A stretch of 64,000 nt of DNA from Asterias rubens (lineage: Eukaryota > Echinodermata > Asteroidea > Forcipulatida > Asteriidae): NCBI RefSeq assembly GCF_902459465.1, contig NW_022985717.1:62001-126000 (forward strand), given 5' to 3'. Every line of letters starts with the position of its first letter. Positions within the stretch are counted from its first letter, which is position 1. The translations under genes were made by a program, and so were the position numbers. Below the pieces are notes generated by a model. The model was not told where the DNA came from, did not search any database, and saw only the letters and a program-made list of their open reading frames with translations. Shown in pieces: positions 25,836 to 36,394 of the stretch.

Positions 25836-25915
25836 AGCAGGATTTGAACCTGCGACCTCTAGATTAATGTGCCAGTGCTCAACGTACGAAACTGAGCACT
25901 AATGTAGCTCTAATG
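25836..25915 (-). mobile_element. tRNA-like SINE head
   Basis: On the - strand, gcaggttcaaatcctgc is a good T-arm with a B-box. The 5' half does not form a proper acceptor and D-arm. It sits head-to-head with another tRNA-like sequence at 25949-26018. Confidence 0.5.
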
Positions 25916-25948
25916 TTGCGAGACCTTTTAGGGATACTTCTTAACATA

Positions 25949-26018
25949 AGGACTAAATAGCTCAGTTGGTATAGTGATGGCACGTTAATCCAGACGTCCC
26001 AGGTTTAAATCCTGCCGT
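25949..26018 (+). mobile_element. tRNA-like SINE head
   Basis: The A-box-like tagctcagttggtatagtg and B-box-like aggtttaaatcct are spaced as in a tRNA. The acceptor stem does not close cleanly, and the 3' end runs straight into the palindromic MITE at 26014. A degraded tRNA gene cannot be excluded. Confidence 0.5.
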
Positions 26019-26136
26019 CGATTTCACAAAGAGTTAGGATTAATCTTAAGGTCTGTATGCTACAGTGCAGGGTTGGGACTCGTCCTAAGTCCTAAGATTA
26101 ATCTTAAATTAGGAAGAGTTTTGTGAAATCGACGGC
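26014..26136. mobile_element. Palindromic MITE, GCCGTCGATTTCACAAA
   Basis: Left end gccgtcgatttcacaaagag and right end ttttgtgaaatcgacggc are inverted copies. The inner stem carries taggattaatcttaa and its partner. Whole length is about 120 bp. Confidence 0.8.
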
Positions 26137-26710
26137 TGCTCTATTAAAATTCACCCTTAAAGAAAAACAGTAGCAACCGAAACAGTATTATTGACCCTCT
26201 GAGTTTTCTTTTTTAGGGAGTTCACATTGATGTACTTCCACATCCAAGTCTGCTTCCTTTGCAAATTAAAAAATAATATTAACAGTTGCTAACTATTGAC
26301 ATGATAATTTCACGGCAATGTTTGTCTCGCCTCTTCAAATACTAGAAGCTTTTGCACACTTACAAAATACGTGTTTTGGGGGGAAAATTTAACTCTTTCT
26401 CACCCAAAAGCGTTTATATTTGTGATTTTTTTTTTAGAGTGTTATGTATTGTAAGTAACAGCTGATAGATTGTTAAGTACATGTACACAACATGACTAAT
26501 GGAGGTTATATTAATGTCTCCCACTTTATTTAAAATATTTGAGTTGCCATAGTTACAAAGCTCTACGGATATCATGACTTGCTGAATAAAATAGTTTGGT
26601 CACAACTTTAGTTTTTGTTTCTGATTTTTACACTACTCTATTTGTGGAGTATCAAGTTCCGTTGTAACAAAGAATGGGAGTTCAAATCCTGGCTTAGTCA
26701 TCCTTTGTCA

Positions 26711-27006
26711 ATGCCCCTTATTTTTGACCGCGCGAGGGCGCTATAAATAGTATTTTGATCACTTCCGGGGGTACACGCGATTCGCCCTGCACAAATTAAT
26801 AGGCGTTCTGTCACTTTTATTGCGCCGTAGTTTCAATTTGCTTTAGAGGTGGATTATAACGGCTCCTTTAAAAGTCTTATTGTCTGTGATGGATTAGATG
26901 TCTGTGGTTATAATGTGTTCCAATCTTTAAAAACTGTTTTGGGTATGAATGAATATACCCCCGGAAGTGATTGAGAGCGCCCTCACGCGGTCAAAAATAT
27001 GGCCCA
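26711..27006. mobile_element. MITE with TTTTTGACCGCG termini
   Basis: Left atttttgaccgcgcgagggc and right gccctcacgcggtcaaaaat are inverted. A second inverted pair, cacttccgggggta and tacccccggaagtg, lies inside. The termini resemble the short stretch at 29318-29340 (gagagggcgcgggcc) and 38824-38845. Confidence 0.8.
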
Positions 27007-27291
27007 TACTGAAATAGTTATTATGTCTATTTACCAATGTGTAAGTGATTTGAGGCATTTCATAGTGAGTTATCATTAATTATCAATGTGTGTTTGTGGT
27101 AGCATCATTTGTATTAATAATCTACTTTGCTGTGTGTAGATTTGTTCTTTGAGAACTTGTCACGCTATTAATACTACTGTGAGTAGAGTTTGGAATTCAA
27201 GAGCCGACTTGATTTTGAAAATATCTGTCCTGCTTGATACTATACAGGTAGGTCATGGCATAATCATGGCAATGGGAGACTTTCTGGGACG

Positions 27292-27399
27292 ATAGAGGGC
27301 AGCAGACTTACCGGGTAAATCCATTGTTCTCAGAATTATGCGCATGTTCAGAACTACGTAAACAATGGAAATTTACCCGGTATGTCTGCTGCCCTCTAT
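27292..27399. mobile_element. Palindromic MITE, GGCAGCAGACT family (copy 2)
   Basis: Perfect inverted ends: atagagggcagcagac and gtctgctgccctctat. A second stem is ccgggtaaat-ccattgtt with aacaatgg-aaatttacccgg. Partner of 1311-1416. Confidence 0.85.
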
Positions 27400-28055
27400 G
27401 TCTTCTTATGACTAACATTTTGTTCCTCTTACAATACTTTGTTGAGTCATGCCAATGTCTATTTTCAGCACCAAATTTAAACAACAAGCATTGTGTTTTG
27501 TATGAAGGAAAACAAGGAACTTTTCTCTTATATCAATGTATGAAAATATTGTTTGAGCTGATCAAGGTCCTCTTTTCTTTTTGGAACACCAAAATAAATG
27601 TAACACTAAAGTAAATGGATAAGTTATAGTCAAACGTCTGAGTTTTAGATGGCGTATGTTCATGTCAGTTAAAATATTAATTCAACAAAATTCAAATTCG
27701 CTAGTCAGGAAAGGTTACTATGCCCAACTGAATTGTTTGTTTGATTTATATGTAACTATAGATCTCGGTCACGGATGACGATATTAATCAGGTTGGGTAT
27801 ACATTATTTTCTACAGAAGCAAACACTTGGTAAGCATTATCAAGATTTATGTTTATCTTGGCACCACAATTTGAACACGATCAAAGTTAAGATAGCTCCA
27901 AGTTTATTTTTTAAGAAGTAAAAAGAGGAACTCTTCCTGAGTTTATTAAAATGTAAGTGTTGTTTCACTGATATGGATCACAATAATAACTATAAATTGT
28001 GCGAATTGTAAGTTAGTTGCGCGTGAGAAAGTGTTTTGCGCACTTTGGAATCTGA

Positions 28056-28064
28056 TATAAAAAA
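28056..28064 (+). promoter_or_regulatory. Candidate TATA box
   Basis: The sequence tataaaaaa lies about 130 bp before the ATG at 28189 of the signal-peptide/Ig-like frame, so transcription would start near 28085-28095 with a short 5' UTR. This is by consensus only. Confidence 0.35.
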
Positions 28065-28188
28065 GCTGGAAGCATCACTTCTCTTCTAAACGAGTTCATT
28101 TTACAACTCCACAAGGATCGTTCCCAACTCATCCCGCAGAGTGCTATCAGCTTCAAGCCTGGAGTCTTGCTTCCCTATCTACAACACT

Positions 28189-28465
28189 ATGGCGACCATG
28201 GATCGAGGGTGTTGTTGCATACAGCTGCTATTCCTGTGTATTTGGCTTGGTTTATTTCCAACCTTTTGCATCAGTGTGAATGAATTGACTGTTGAAGTAC
28301 AATTATTATCACCAACTGGTGATGTAGAGGAGGATGACACAGTGAGATTACAATGTAATGCTACTGGTATGCGGTTTGGTTATGAACTGGAGTGGTGGGC
28401 ATATTACAGCGGTAGTATGACACAAATAACAAGAAATGATGAGTGCATCGTTTATCTCAATCGCA
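28189..28465 (+). CDS. Signal peptide plus partial Ig-like domain (fragment)
   Basis: From ATG 28189 the frame gives MATMDRGCCCIQLLFLCIWL, a strong hydrophobic signal sequence, and then a mature start near SVNELTVEVQLLSPTGD. An Ig-like half-domain follows with the first core Cys in DDTVRLQCNATG and the core Trp in YELEWW, then YYSGSMTQIT. The second core Cys and the rest of the fold are not found. The frame runs directly into a 98-bp tandem repeat at 28466, so the real exon end is uncertain; no strong donor is obvious. It could be the 5' exon of an Ig-superfamily receptor or secreted protein, or a truncated relic. No other exon of such a gene was recognised. Confidence 0.45.
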
Positions 28466-28760
28466 TAGTACATCTCCATCCTCAAATCAAAATCCCAGTC
28501 ATCTATACCCAGATTGCTCATACCCATGTCCAACCAGCCCCACCCCAAGAAAACAATCACCTATAGTACATCTCCATCCTCAAATCAAAATCCCAGTCAT
28601 CTATACCCAGATTGCTCATACCCATGTCCAACCAGCCCCACCCCAAGAAAACAATCACCTATAGTACATCTCCATCCTCAAATCAAAATCCCAGTCATCT
28701 ATACCCAGATTGCCCATACCCATATCTAACAAGCCACACCCCCAGCGGATAATCACTAGT
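28466..28760 (+). repeat. Tandem repeat, three copies of 98 bp
   Basis: Units start tagtacatctccatcc at 28466, 28564 and 28662. The first two are almost identical and the third diverges at its end. The period is not a multiple of three, so each copy reads in a different frame. It abuts or interrupts the Ig-like exon. Confidence 0.9.
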
Positions 28761-28769
28761 CCATCTCCC

Positions 28770-30254
28770 CTAACCCTCAAATCGAAATCCCAATCTCTGG
28801 TCGAGAAAGAACCAAAGTGCAGATACTTTCAGTTTATCTCTCCTTCAGAGATAGAAGGTTCTACCAATATTGAATTTATATGCGGCTAAAAAGAAGGATA
28901 AAAGGAATCAACATAATTAATTATACAAATATATTTGTCCAGTTTGTTTTCCAGTTGACATTGGTCACCTTTCTATTTCCCTTTTATTATTATTTTCTGA
29001 AATAGATTGAAACTGTTGGCTCACTACAACTGATAATTTTCAAGCACAAAAGAAAATAAAACCCATAAAAACAACAACTCAAGAAACAATTTTACAAACA
29101 GAAAACAATAACTGTTGAAAAATCCCAGCTTAGCAAATTCATACTTTTCTAGGTTTAGCAAGTTTTTGTGCTCACAAGCTTTATCCAATTGAGCCCATGG
29201 ATACTAGTCACAAACTGTACCATGTTAATTACATGTGGGTTTTTTTGACAGGTAACCTAATTCTGGTTAGCATATTTTATTTTGCTTAGCATTATACAAC
29301 TCTATGAAATTGAGCCCTCTCACCGCGAGAGGGCGCGGGCCAAAATATTGTGACATCAAAACAAGGCCGGAAGAGCTGCCTGGCACGCCTGCTCCCAATC
29401 TCGAGATTGCGCTGTTCAATCTCGCTGTTGCGCTAATTGAGCTATATGTTTAGTAAAAACTCTCGATGCTATCACCAAGATTGAGCAAATGTAGAGAATG
29501 CGCTCGAATGTAACTTCAAACAGAACCACGTACGCACGCGAGTCGACAAGGTCAATACGACGTGTGGACTGGAACTTGGAAGAATGTGATTTCCCGGTAG
29601 TTTTAGCATGATGCAATTCGACGGATAATGTCTGCTCAAACATTTGTGAGGTATGTATGTTCTCTAGGATAGTATTCTATGTTCTCTCATTCATGTTGTG
29701 GACAAATTACCGTATCCTGTAGCAATTTTGCATTCTTTTTCGTCAGCAGGTCAGTCACTCAGTGCGCTTTTCTAGACCCAGTGTCAGTGACTGGGGCGCT
29801 AGTTCCTTTTTTGAAATGTCGACATTATCGGTCATCTAGATGACCATGGAGCAATGACCGATAATGTCAAAATTTCAGTAGAATCATTAAAACATGGCGG
29901 CGCCCAATATCATGTCACGTTAAATGTAATTTTTGTACACGTTTTTTTGGACCAATTTTCAAATCATCACATCTGGATGAAGTCATCATTTAGTATAGTA
30001 AGGCCTGTGGTGATGTGCATAGTAATTCCACAAATGTAAGGAATAAAATGAGGTATGTTGGAGTAGTATTGGACTTTTTTAAATGGGAGAAATTTGCATT
30101 CAAACTACCTCGCATTTTGCGACCTTTGAAAACTTAGCGTTTAAGACATGTATCGAAGGTGGGCTGTAATATGGTGACACTCCAGTGATGAGACCGATGT
30201 TAAAAGCGGAGCCAATAACAGCTCAACAAGGTGGGCTATATAGATTCTAGGTAG
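28770..30254. other. Intergenic, scattered repeat fragments
   Basis: Contains a GGGCCC-family fragment at about 29140-29320 and short unrecognised open frames on both strands. A local inverted pair, gacattatcggtcat and atgaccgataatgtc (29820-29870), flanks ctagatgaccatggagca. Confidence 0.45.
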
Positions 30255-30322
30255 AAGTACTTTGTGGGATGGAGCAAGATACGGAATGTAATATGGTATC
30301 TAATTTACCTCAATGAGATATC

Positions 30323-31397
30323 TAGTTGCGATAATCGTAACCCTCCATCCTCCCGACGGTCGGAGACCGGAGGGTTACGACACAAGACTGATATTATCGG
30401 TGTAACTAGCAGTTTTGACCAGTTTTTGCCAGACTCGTGATCAGATTCGTCCTTTTTTTCCACTTTCCAAAATCATGACAGACATTCTAAACACATGGAG
30501 TTGATCTTTATTGTATGACAACGTCATCTGGAACCCTTAAAACTACATCATGAAAATATTTGGCAGAAAAAACGACAAAAACTTACCAAAAGACTGACCG
30601 AATATATCCATAATCCATAGCGGGACCAACTAGTGATTTTGATGTCGCACTTGCTTGGCAACAACCAATCAGCGTGACCCAACCATCGATGTCGTATGCG
30701 TATCGGCCATTCCAGCTTGCAAACTCACCGCACTGTGTGTGTAAGCACCGATCCCCCGCACCGAGTGCGCAGCATGCAGGCATGTACATGTACATGTATT
30801 GTGTACACTTGCACACACACACACAACGTCAGGGTTTGTTTGGCCATGTGGGGGTATGGAGCAGCACACGGTACTTACGAGCTGTATAGTTTGTGCACGC
30901 ACGATGTTCATACAGTACATGTACATGTACATGTACATGCCTGCATGCTGCGCACTCGGTGCGGGGGATCAGTGCTTACACACACAGGCGGTGAGTTTGC
31001 AAGCTGGAATGGCCGATACGCATACGACATCGATGGTTGGGTCACGCTGATTGGTTGTTGCCAAGCAAGTGCGACGTTCAAAATCACTAGTTGGTCCCGC
31101 TATGGATTATGGATATATTCGGTCAGTCTTTTGGTAAGTTTTTGTCGTTTTTTCTGCCAAATATTTTCATGATGTTGTTTTAAGGGTTCCAGATGACGTT
31201 GTCATACAATAAAGATCAACTCCATGTGTTTAGAATGTCTGTCATGATTTTGGAAAGTGGAAAAAAAGGACGAATCTGATCACGAGTCTGGCAAAAACTG
31301 GTCAAAACTGCTAGTTACACCGATAATATCAGTCTTGTGTCGTAACCCTCCGGTCTCCGACCGTAGGGAGGATGGAGGGTTACGATTATCGCAACTA
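30323..31397. mobile_element. Fold-back element with about 480-bp arms and 9-bp TSD
   Basis: The left arm begins tagttgcgataatcgtaacc and the right arm ends with its inverse. Pairing continues to about 30800 and from about 30918, leaving roughly 118 bp of spacer. Arms are close to identical, differing at a few sites and in the number of acatgt units. The flanks are tgagatatc at 30314-30322 and again at 31398-31406, a 9-bp target duplication. The unduplicated sequence is seen in another repeat at 7523. Long terminal inverted repeats with a 9-bp duplication are the pattern of Mutator-like elements. It encodes no transposase; open frames within it are by-products. It ends 172 bp before the ALG11 ATG. 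Confidence 0.85.
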
Positions 31398-31569
31398 TGA
31401 GATATCCCTTTTTGTTAAAATGAGTGAAATAGTGGTGGTGGCAGCAGGATATGGAAAGTTATAATTTACCAAAAAGGTAACATCTTTGATGCCAAACAAT
31501 GAAAACGTGCAATGATAGGCTTGTTGATATATAATTGTCGTTTTCTTTTCCATACCATTCAATAGGTGT

Positions 31570-34500
31570 ATGCTAGGTCTACTTACACCAATGCTGTTTG
31601 TGTTATTGCCGTTCCTCCCCCTGGGGATCTTACTCTTCTACTTCTTGAGGCGGAGAGTCCAGCACCAAGGGAGACTCCAGTTTGGCCACCTGAGGGAGCC
31701 AGGCAGTGATGGACAACAGCCAATTGTGGTGGGTTTTTTCCATCCGTACTGTAATGCCGGAGGTGGTGGCGAGAGGGTTTTATGGTGTGCTATTGCTGCT
31801 CTGCAAGACAGGTATTAAACATTGACAAATCTCTCCCAACCCTAGGTGATGAGCTCCAACCAGGGCCCAATTTCATTGAGCTGCATTTAAGCAAGAATAT
31901 TGCTAATCAGAAATGAGCAGGATATCAGTCATAAACTGTACCTGTAACTACATGGTAGCTCAGCTGGTAACCTTATTCTGGTAAGCAACATTTTGTTGTG
32001 CTCAGCTACTTTTTGTGCTTTAAAACAGCTCCATGGAATTGGGTCCAGGGCCAAACTCACAGAGCTGCTTTTAAAAGCAAAAAACATTGCTTTTAAAAAC
32101 ATTTTGTGCTAAACAGAGTTGAGCAGGACACCAGCCAGTCACAAATTGTACACGCTACATGTTTTGGGTTGTAACTTATTCTGGTAAGCAAAAATTCTGT
32201 TTGCACTTTGATACTTTTTCTGCTTTGAAAGCAGCTCTGTAATATTGGGCCCTGTTTAGCATGCGGCATGCCTGATTTGATGTTTCTTCCCTGAATGAAG
32301 GAACCACAAGCTTTAAAAAAATATTTGAACCTGTACTTACAAGCACTGGACACTATGGGTAACTACTTAAAGTAAATTTTAGCATTAAAACTTACTTGGT
32401 CTTGACTATGGAGAGCTTTTGAAAGTTTAAAACATAGTGAGAAACGTCTCCCTCTGAAGTAAGAAAGTTTTGAGAAAGAGGTAATTTCTCACTCACATAT
32501 AAATAAACTTCAGACCTGAAGCCTTATATAGACATCTGAAAGCAATTCAATTCACCTTATTGTGAAAATTGTGCTGAACCCAGGGGGGTGATGGACAAAA
32601 CTATAATGAGTTATACACAGGACATACTAAGCATTGTCCAGATAGGTTTTTAAAACAATAGGTCTTACAATCTTTGTTAACCTAGTTTACTTAAAAAAAA
32701 TATTTAAAAAATGTAATTTTTGATGAAGGGATTAATTTTTGTTTTGAAATTCAGCATTAGGATATTGAAATTGTATACTGTTTACTTTTTAAAACACTAC
32801 ATCAATCTGTGTGGCTTGGCTTGGCTTGTCCCTTTCATCGCATGAAAAAGTAGTTGTTGCTACGAAAGCATATTTTTTTAATGTAATTAGGGTGTTGTAG
32901 GGTGTCGTGGCCGAGCGGATAAGAGTACTGAACTGAAGCTGTGGGGCTTCTGTTCAGCAGAGCACGGTCGTGACTCGTGTCCCTGAGCAAGACACTTGAC
33001 TAGAATTGCGTCTCTCCACCCTGGGGCAAATGGGTACCTGTGAGTGCAGAGATGGTTCTTGTGATTGATTAAGCCGAGTAACGCATATTTGTTGCACACG
33101 GCTGTATACTCCACAGGGAGCTGAGATGGTTTAAAGAATGTCTTAAATGGCCCAGTGACCAGGGGTGATAATGTTGGAAGCACTTTGAGACGCCCTTTTT
33201 AGGTGTGAAAAGCGCTTTATAAAACCTGATAATTATTATTATTAACTAGTCATTCTTACCAACCTTCTGAAATTAACTGCAATTGTTAACACATTAATTT
33301 GACTTTTCTTCTAGATATTCCTTTGTGAAGTGTGTGGTGTATACCGGTGACAGTGACATAAGAGGTGAAGAAATTATACAAAAAGCAAAGCAACGCTTCA
33401 ACATCAGCATCACTAAACCTGTGGAATTTGTGTTCCTGAAAAAGCGCCACCTTGTTGAGGCATCGACATACCCCTACTTCACTCTTCTTGGGCAGAGCCT
33501 CGGGTCTATGATACTTGGATGGGAAGCTTTAATGAACTGTGTACCTGATGTATACATTGACTCCATGGGTTATGCCTTTACATTGCCGCTCTTCAAGTAT
33601 CTCGGTCTATGTAAGGTTGGCTGTTATGTTCACTATCCCACCATCAGCACTGATATGCTGACCAGGGTGACCCAGCGCACAGCCACGTACAACAACCCAG
33701 GTTTTGTTGCCAGAAGTCGTGTCCTTAGTTTCTTGAAGGTGATCTACTACCATATGTTTGCATACCTATATGGAATTATGGGCGCACGCAGTGATGCCGT
33801 GATGGTCAACTCATCATGGACAAACGGTCACATCCAATGCATCTGGAAGATACCAGCTCTAACAAGCATAGTGTATCCACCCTGTGATACAGACGCCTTC
33901 CTAAAAAAACCTTTGGTCTCAAAAGCTGGAAAGAAGAAACAGGTGATTGTTTCCATAGCTCAGTTCCGTCCTGAGAAAAACCACCCATTACAAGTAGAAG
34001 CATTCTTTGAGCTCTTAAAACGGCTCCCGATGGAAGAGAGGCAAAATTTGAAACTTGAACTCATTGGGAGCTGTCGGAATAAAGATGATTCAGACCGTGT
34101 GGATGCGTTGCGGGAACTTTGCGAGGACCACAAAATACGCGCCAATGTGGACTTTTTGCTGAACATCTCATTCGAAGATCTCAAAGAGCACTTGTCTGCT
34201 GCCACCATTGGGCTACATACCATGTGGAATGAACACTTTGGCATTGGTAGGTATTGTCGTTGCAAAGAAACCAATGATTGCTGGGGTCGGTTTACAAAGA
34301 ACTTGGGACTAGTCCTTGGAGATATTAAAAACTTAAAGACAGTGGACACTATTGGTAATTGTCAAAGACTAGTCTTCTCACTTGCTGTATCTCAACATAC
34401 GCATAAAATAACAAACGTATGAAAATTTGAGCTCAGTCGGTCATCGAAGTTGCGAGATAATAATGGAAGCACCCTTGTCACACGGAGTTGTGTGCTTTTC

Positions 34501-35596
34501 AGATGCTTGATTTCGAGACCGCAAATTCTAAATCTGAGGTCTCGAAATCAAATTCGTGGAAAATTACTTCTTTCGCGAAAACTACTCCACTTCAGGGGGA
34601 GCCGTTTCTCGCAATGTTTTATACTACCAACCTCTCCCCATTACTTGTTACCAAGTAAGGTTTTATGCTAACAATTATTTTGAGTAATTAACAGTGTCCA
34701 CTGCCTTTAAGGCTAGTCCTAAGTTAGGAGGAGAAACTTGTCCTAACTCGAGATAAGACTAGTCTTAACTCCATGTGAAATCCACCCTTGGGGCCTTTCT
34801 CAGATCCGGATTAGGCTCCAGGCTCTGTCTGCTGATGTTCAAACTACCGCGTGCAATACGCAGGCTGCGTTTCCAATGTGTAACGCAGCGCGGGGGGCCT
34901 AAGTATAAGCCAGAGCCCAAGCCAAGGTTTGAGAAAGGCCCCCTAGTCTATCAAAATTTTTTATTTTCCACCTCCATATTTATTTTGACCGAATAAAGCG
35001 TGTACACCCCATTGTCAGCGAAAAGAAGATGAGTGTGCCTTCTTCGAATCTCTATGGGTCTGTACCATTGTCTCAATTCATTGAAAACAATTCTTGTTGT
35101 TGTTCTGAGTCAAGAGAAGCCATATCAAAATGTAGGTGAAGAAGTGTAAATAAGTCTCAGAGTGATATGGAGAAGCAGGGCCACAACACCACAGGGCTTT
35201 TGTCTCGGAAGAATCTGGGGCAAATGTTTGGTTTATAACTAGGATACGGTCGTAGCAACACAAATTCAGCTTATTTGACATGGATAGCAAACAAAGCCAT
35301 ATTTTCTAATTGTTTTCTGTACAGGTGTGGTTGAGTGCATGGCAGCAGGTACAGTTATCGTGGCACACAACTCAGGAGGACCAATGATGGACATTGTCAT
35401 TGACTCTGATGGCAAACCCACGGGGTTCCTTGCTGACGATGTGATGAGCTACGCTGATGCCTTTGAAAAGATCCTTAGAATGAGTGACGAGGAGCAGATG
35501 GAGATCCAAAGGAATGCTAGAGCTTCGGTCGGGCGTTTCTCCGAGGAGGAATTCAAGAGAGGTTTTATTGATGCTACCGAAATTCTTATTAAATAA
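31570..35596 (+). CDS. ALG11: ALG11, GDP-Man:Man3GlcNAc2-PP-Dol alpha-1,2-mannosyltransferase
   Basis: Three coding exons: 31570-31811, 33315-34246 and 35325-35596 (TAA). They total 1,446 nt and 481 residues, near the human length of about 492. Phases agree (2, then 1). The enzyme adds the fourth and fifth mannoses to the dolichol-linked precursor on the cytosolic face of the ER. Visible are an N-terminal membrane anchor (residues about 4-27), [88 protein letters not shown], and the GT4-type EX7E pair E387 and E395 in EHFGIGVVE, which spans the exon 2/3 junction. The ATG at 31570 gives a normal anchor. It is preceded by an acceptor-like atag, so an upstream non-coding exon is possible. Confidence 0.97.
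31863..32254. mobile_element. Two tandem GGGCCCAATTTC-family repeats in ALG11 intron 1
   Basis: The first copy runs from gggcccaatttcattgagct to tccatggaattgggtcc (32046). The second starts at once with agggccaaactcacagagct and ends at aatattgggccc (32254). Each carries gagcaggacaccagtc or a variant, and gtaagcaaaa. Confidence 0.75.
32336..32560. mobile_element. Family A TTAA MITE, left half only
   Basis: Contains caagcactggacactatggg, aaacgtctccctctgaagt and gagaaagaggtaatttctcac, then loses similarity. Lies in ALG11 intron 1. Confidence 0.65.
32893..33240 (+). mobile_element. tRNA-derived SINE in ALG11 intron 1
   Basis: The head tgtcgtggccgagcggataa is Leu/Ser-tRNA-like. The body includes gagcaagacacttgac and gtgaaaagcgctttataaaa, and the 3' end is an attattatta run. 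This is the most complete member of the SINE also seen at 9592 and 61955 (-). Confidence 0.7.
34333..34710. mobile_element. Family A TTAA MITE in ALG11 intron 2
   Basis: Starts ttaaagacagtggacactat, ends agtgtccactgcctttaa, with TTAA at both ends. The central palindrome gatttcgagacc...ggtctcgaaatc is present. Confidence 0.85.
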
Positions 35597-35597
35597 A
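35592..35597 (+). terminator. Candidate polyadenylation signal overlapping the ALG11 stop
   Basis: An AATAAA hexamer includes the TAA stop codon of ALG11 (attaaataaag). If used, the 3' UTR would be only about 20-30 nt. Later AATAAA-like words exist, so this may not be the site used. Confidence 0.3.
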
Positions 35598-35629
35598 GTT
35601 AAATGGTTACATCAATCTTGGTGGTTACA

Positions 35630-35935
35630 TTATTCAGTCCCCTGACGATGACTAGAGCAAGCTAGTCGAAACGTTGCGACCAGTTTAAGAACTGACTCCG
35701 CGGTAGTGCAGTTAATCACAATCCTATAAGCTAAAGTAGTAGTCCCAGCCTATTTTCTATACCATCCGCCCGGGTAATAGTTAAAAAGCAGGAGAGTTCT
35801 TTTCAGAACTGAGAAGTCTCCCGAACCCCTGAACATCTACTCTGCGGTAGTAGAATAGAGCAAGAAGACAGTTCTCTAAGAACAAACTCTACCTGGCAAG
35901 TAGATACACGGTAGTGTTACGGCAAACCAAATATA
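35630..35935. mobile_element. Interspersed repeat, CCGCGGTAGTAGA family
   Basis: Contains gatgactagagcaagctagt, cgaaacgttg, actccgcggtag, tctaagaacaaactctacct and ggcaagtagatacac, colinear with 59756-60109. It lacks the left terminal repeat. Confidence 0.75.
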
Positions 35936-36004
35936 TATTACATCAATCTTATTGTAAAATTTTGATCAGCTACGAAGTTGAGAAAGTTTGAGGAATGTCT
36001 TTGT

Positions 36005-36394
36005 TTAAAAGCAGTGGACACTATTGGTAATTGTCAAAGACTAGCCTTCACAGTTGGTGTATCTCAACATATGCATAAAATAACAAACCTGTGAAAATTT
36101 GAGCTCAATCGGTCATCGAACTTGGGAGATAATAATAAAAGAAAAAACCACCCATTTGTCACGCGAAGTTGTGTGCGTTTAGATATGGTTGATTTCGAGA
36201 CTTCAAGTTCTAAACCTGAGGTCTCGAAATCAAATTCGTGGAAAATTACTTCTTTCTCGAAAACTATGTCACTTCAGAGGGAGCCGTTTCTCACAATGTT
36301 TTATACTGTCAACCTCTCCCAATTACTCGTCACCAAGAAAGGTTTTATGCTAATAAATATTTTGAGTAATTACCAATAGTGTCCACTGCCTTTA
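36005..36394. mobile_element. Family A TTAA MITE, complete copy
   Basis: Left ttaaaagcagtggacactat and right atagtgtccactgccttta. The right TTAA has become TTTATA. Lies between ALG11 and FCHSD2. Confidence 0.85.

Noticed and set aside
25836-26018. Two tRNA genes head-to-head
   Set aside because: A- and B-boxes are present but acceptor stems do not close and similar heads recur with SINE bodies elsewhere; treated as tRNA-derived repeats.
28348-28729. Repeated 70-140 codon frames with HLHPQIKIPV
   Set aside because: Produced by the 98-bp tandem repeat read in successive frames; not a repeat protein.
30669-31172. Overlapping open frames of up to 158 codons on both strands
   Set aside because: They lie wholly in the arms and spacer of the fold-back element and mirror one another; no protein family resemblance.
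34450-34996. + strand frames of 73 codons within ALG11 intron 2
   Set aside because: They are family A MITE sequence; the same shadow frame (for example [14 protein letters not shown]) recurs in most copies of the element.
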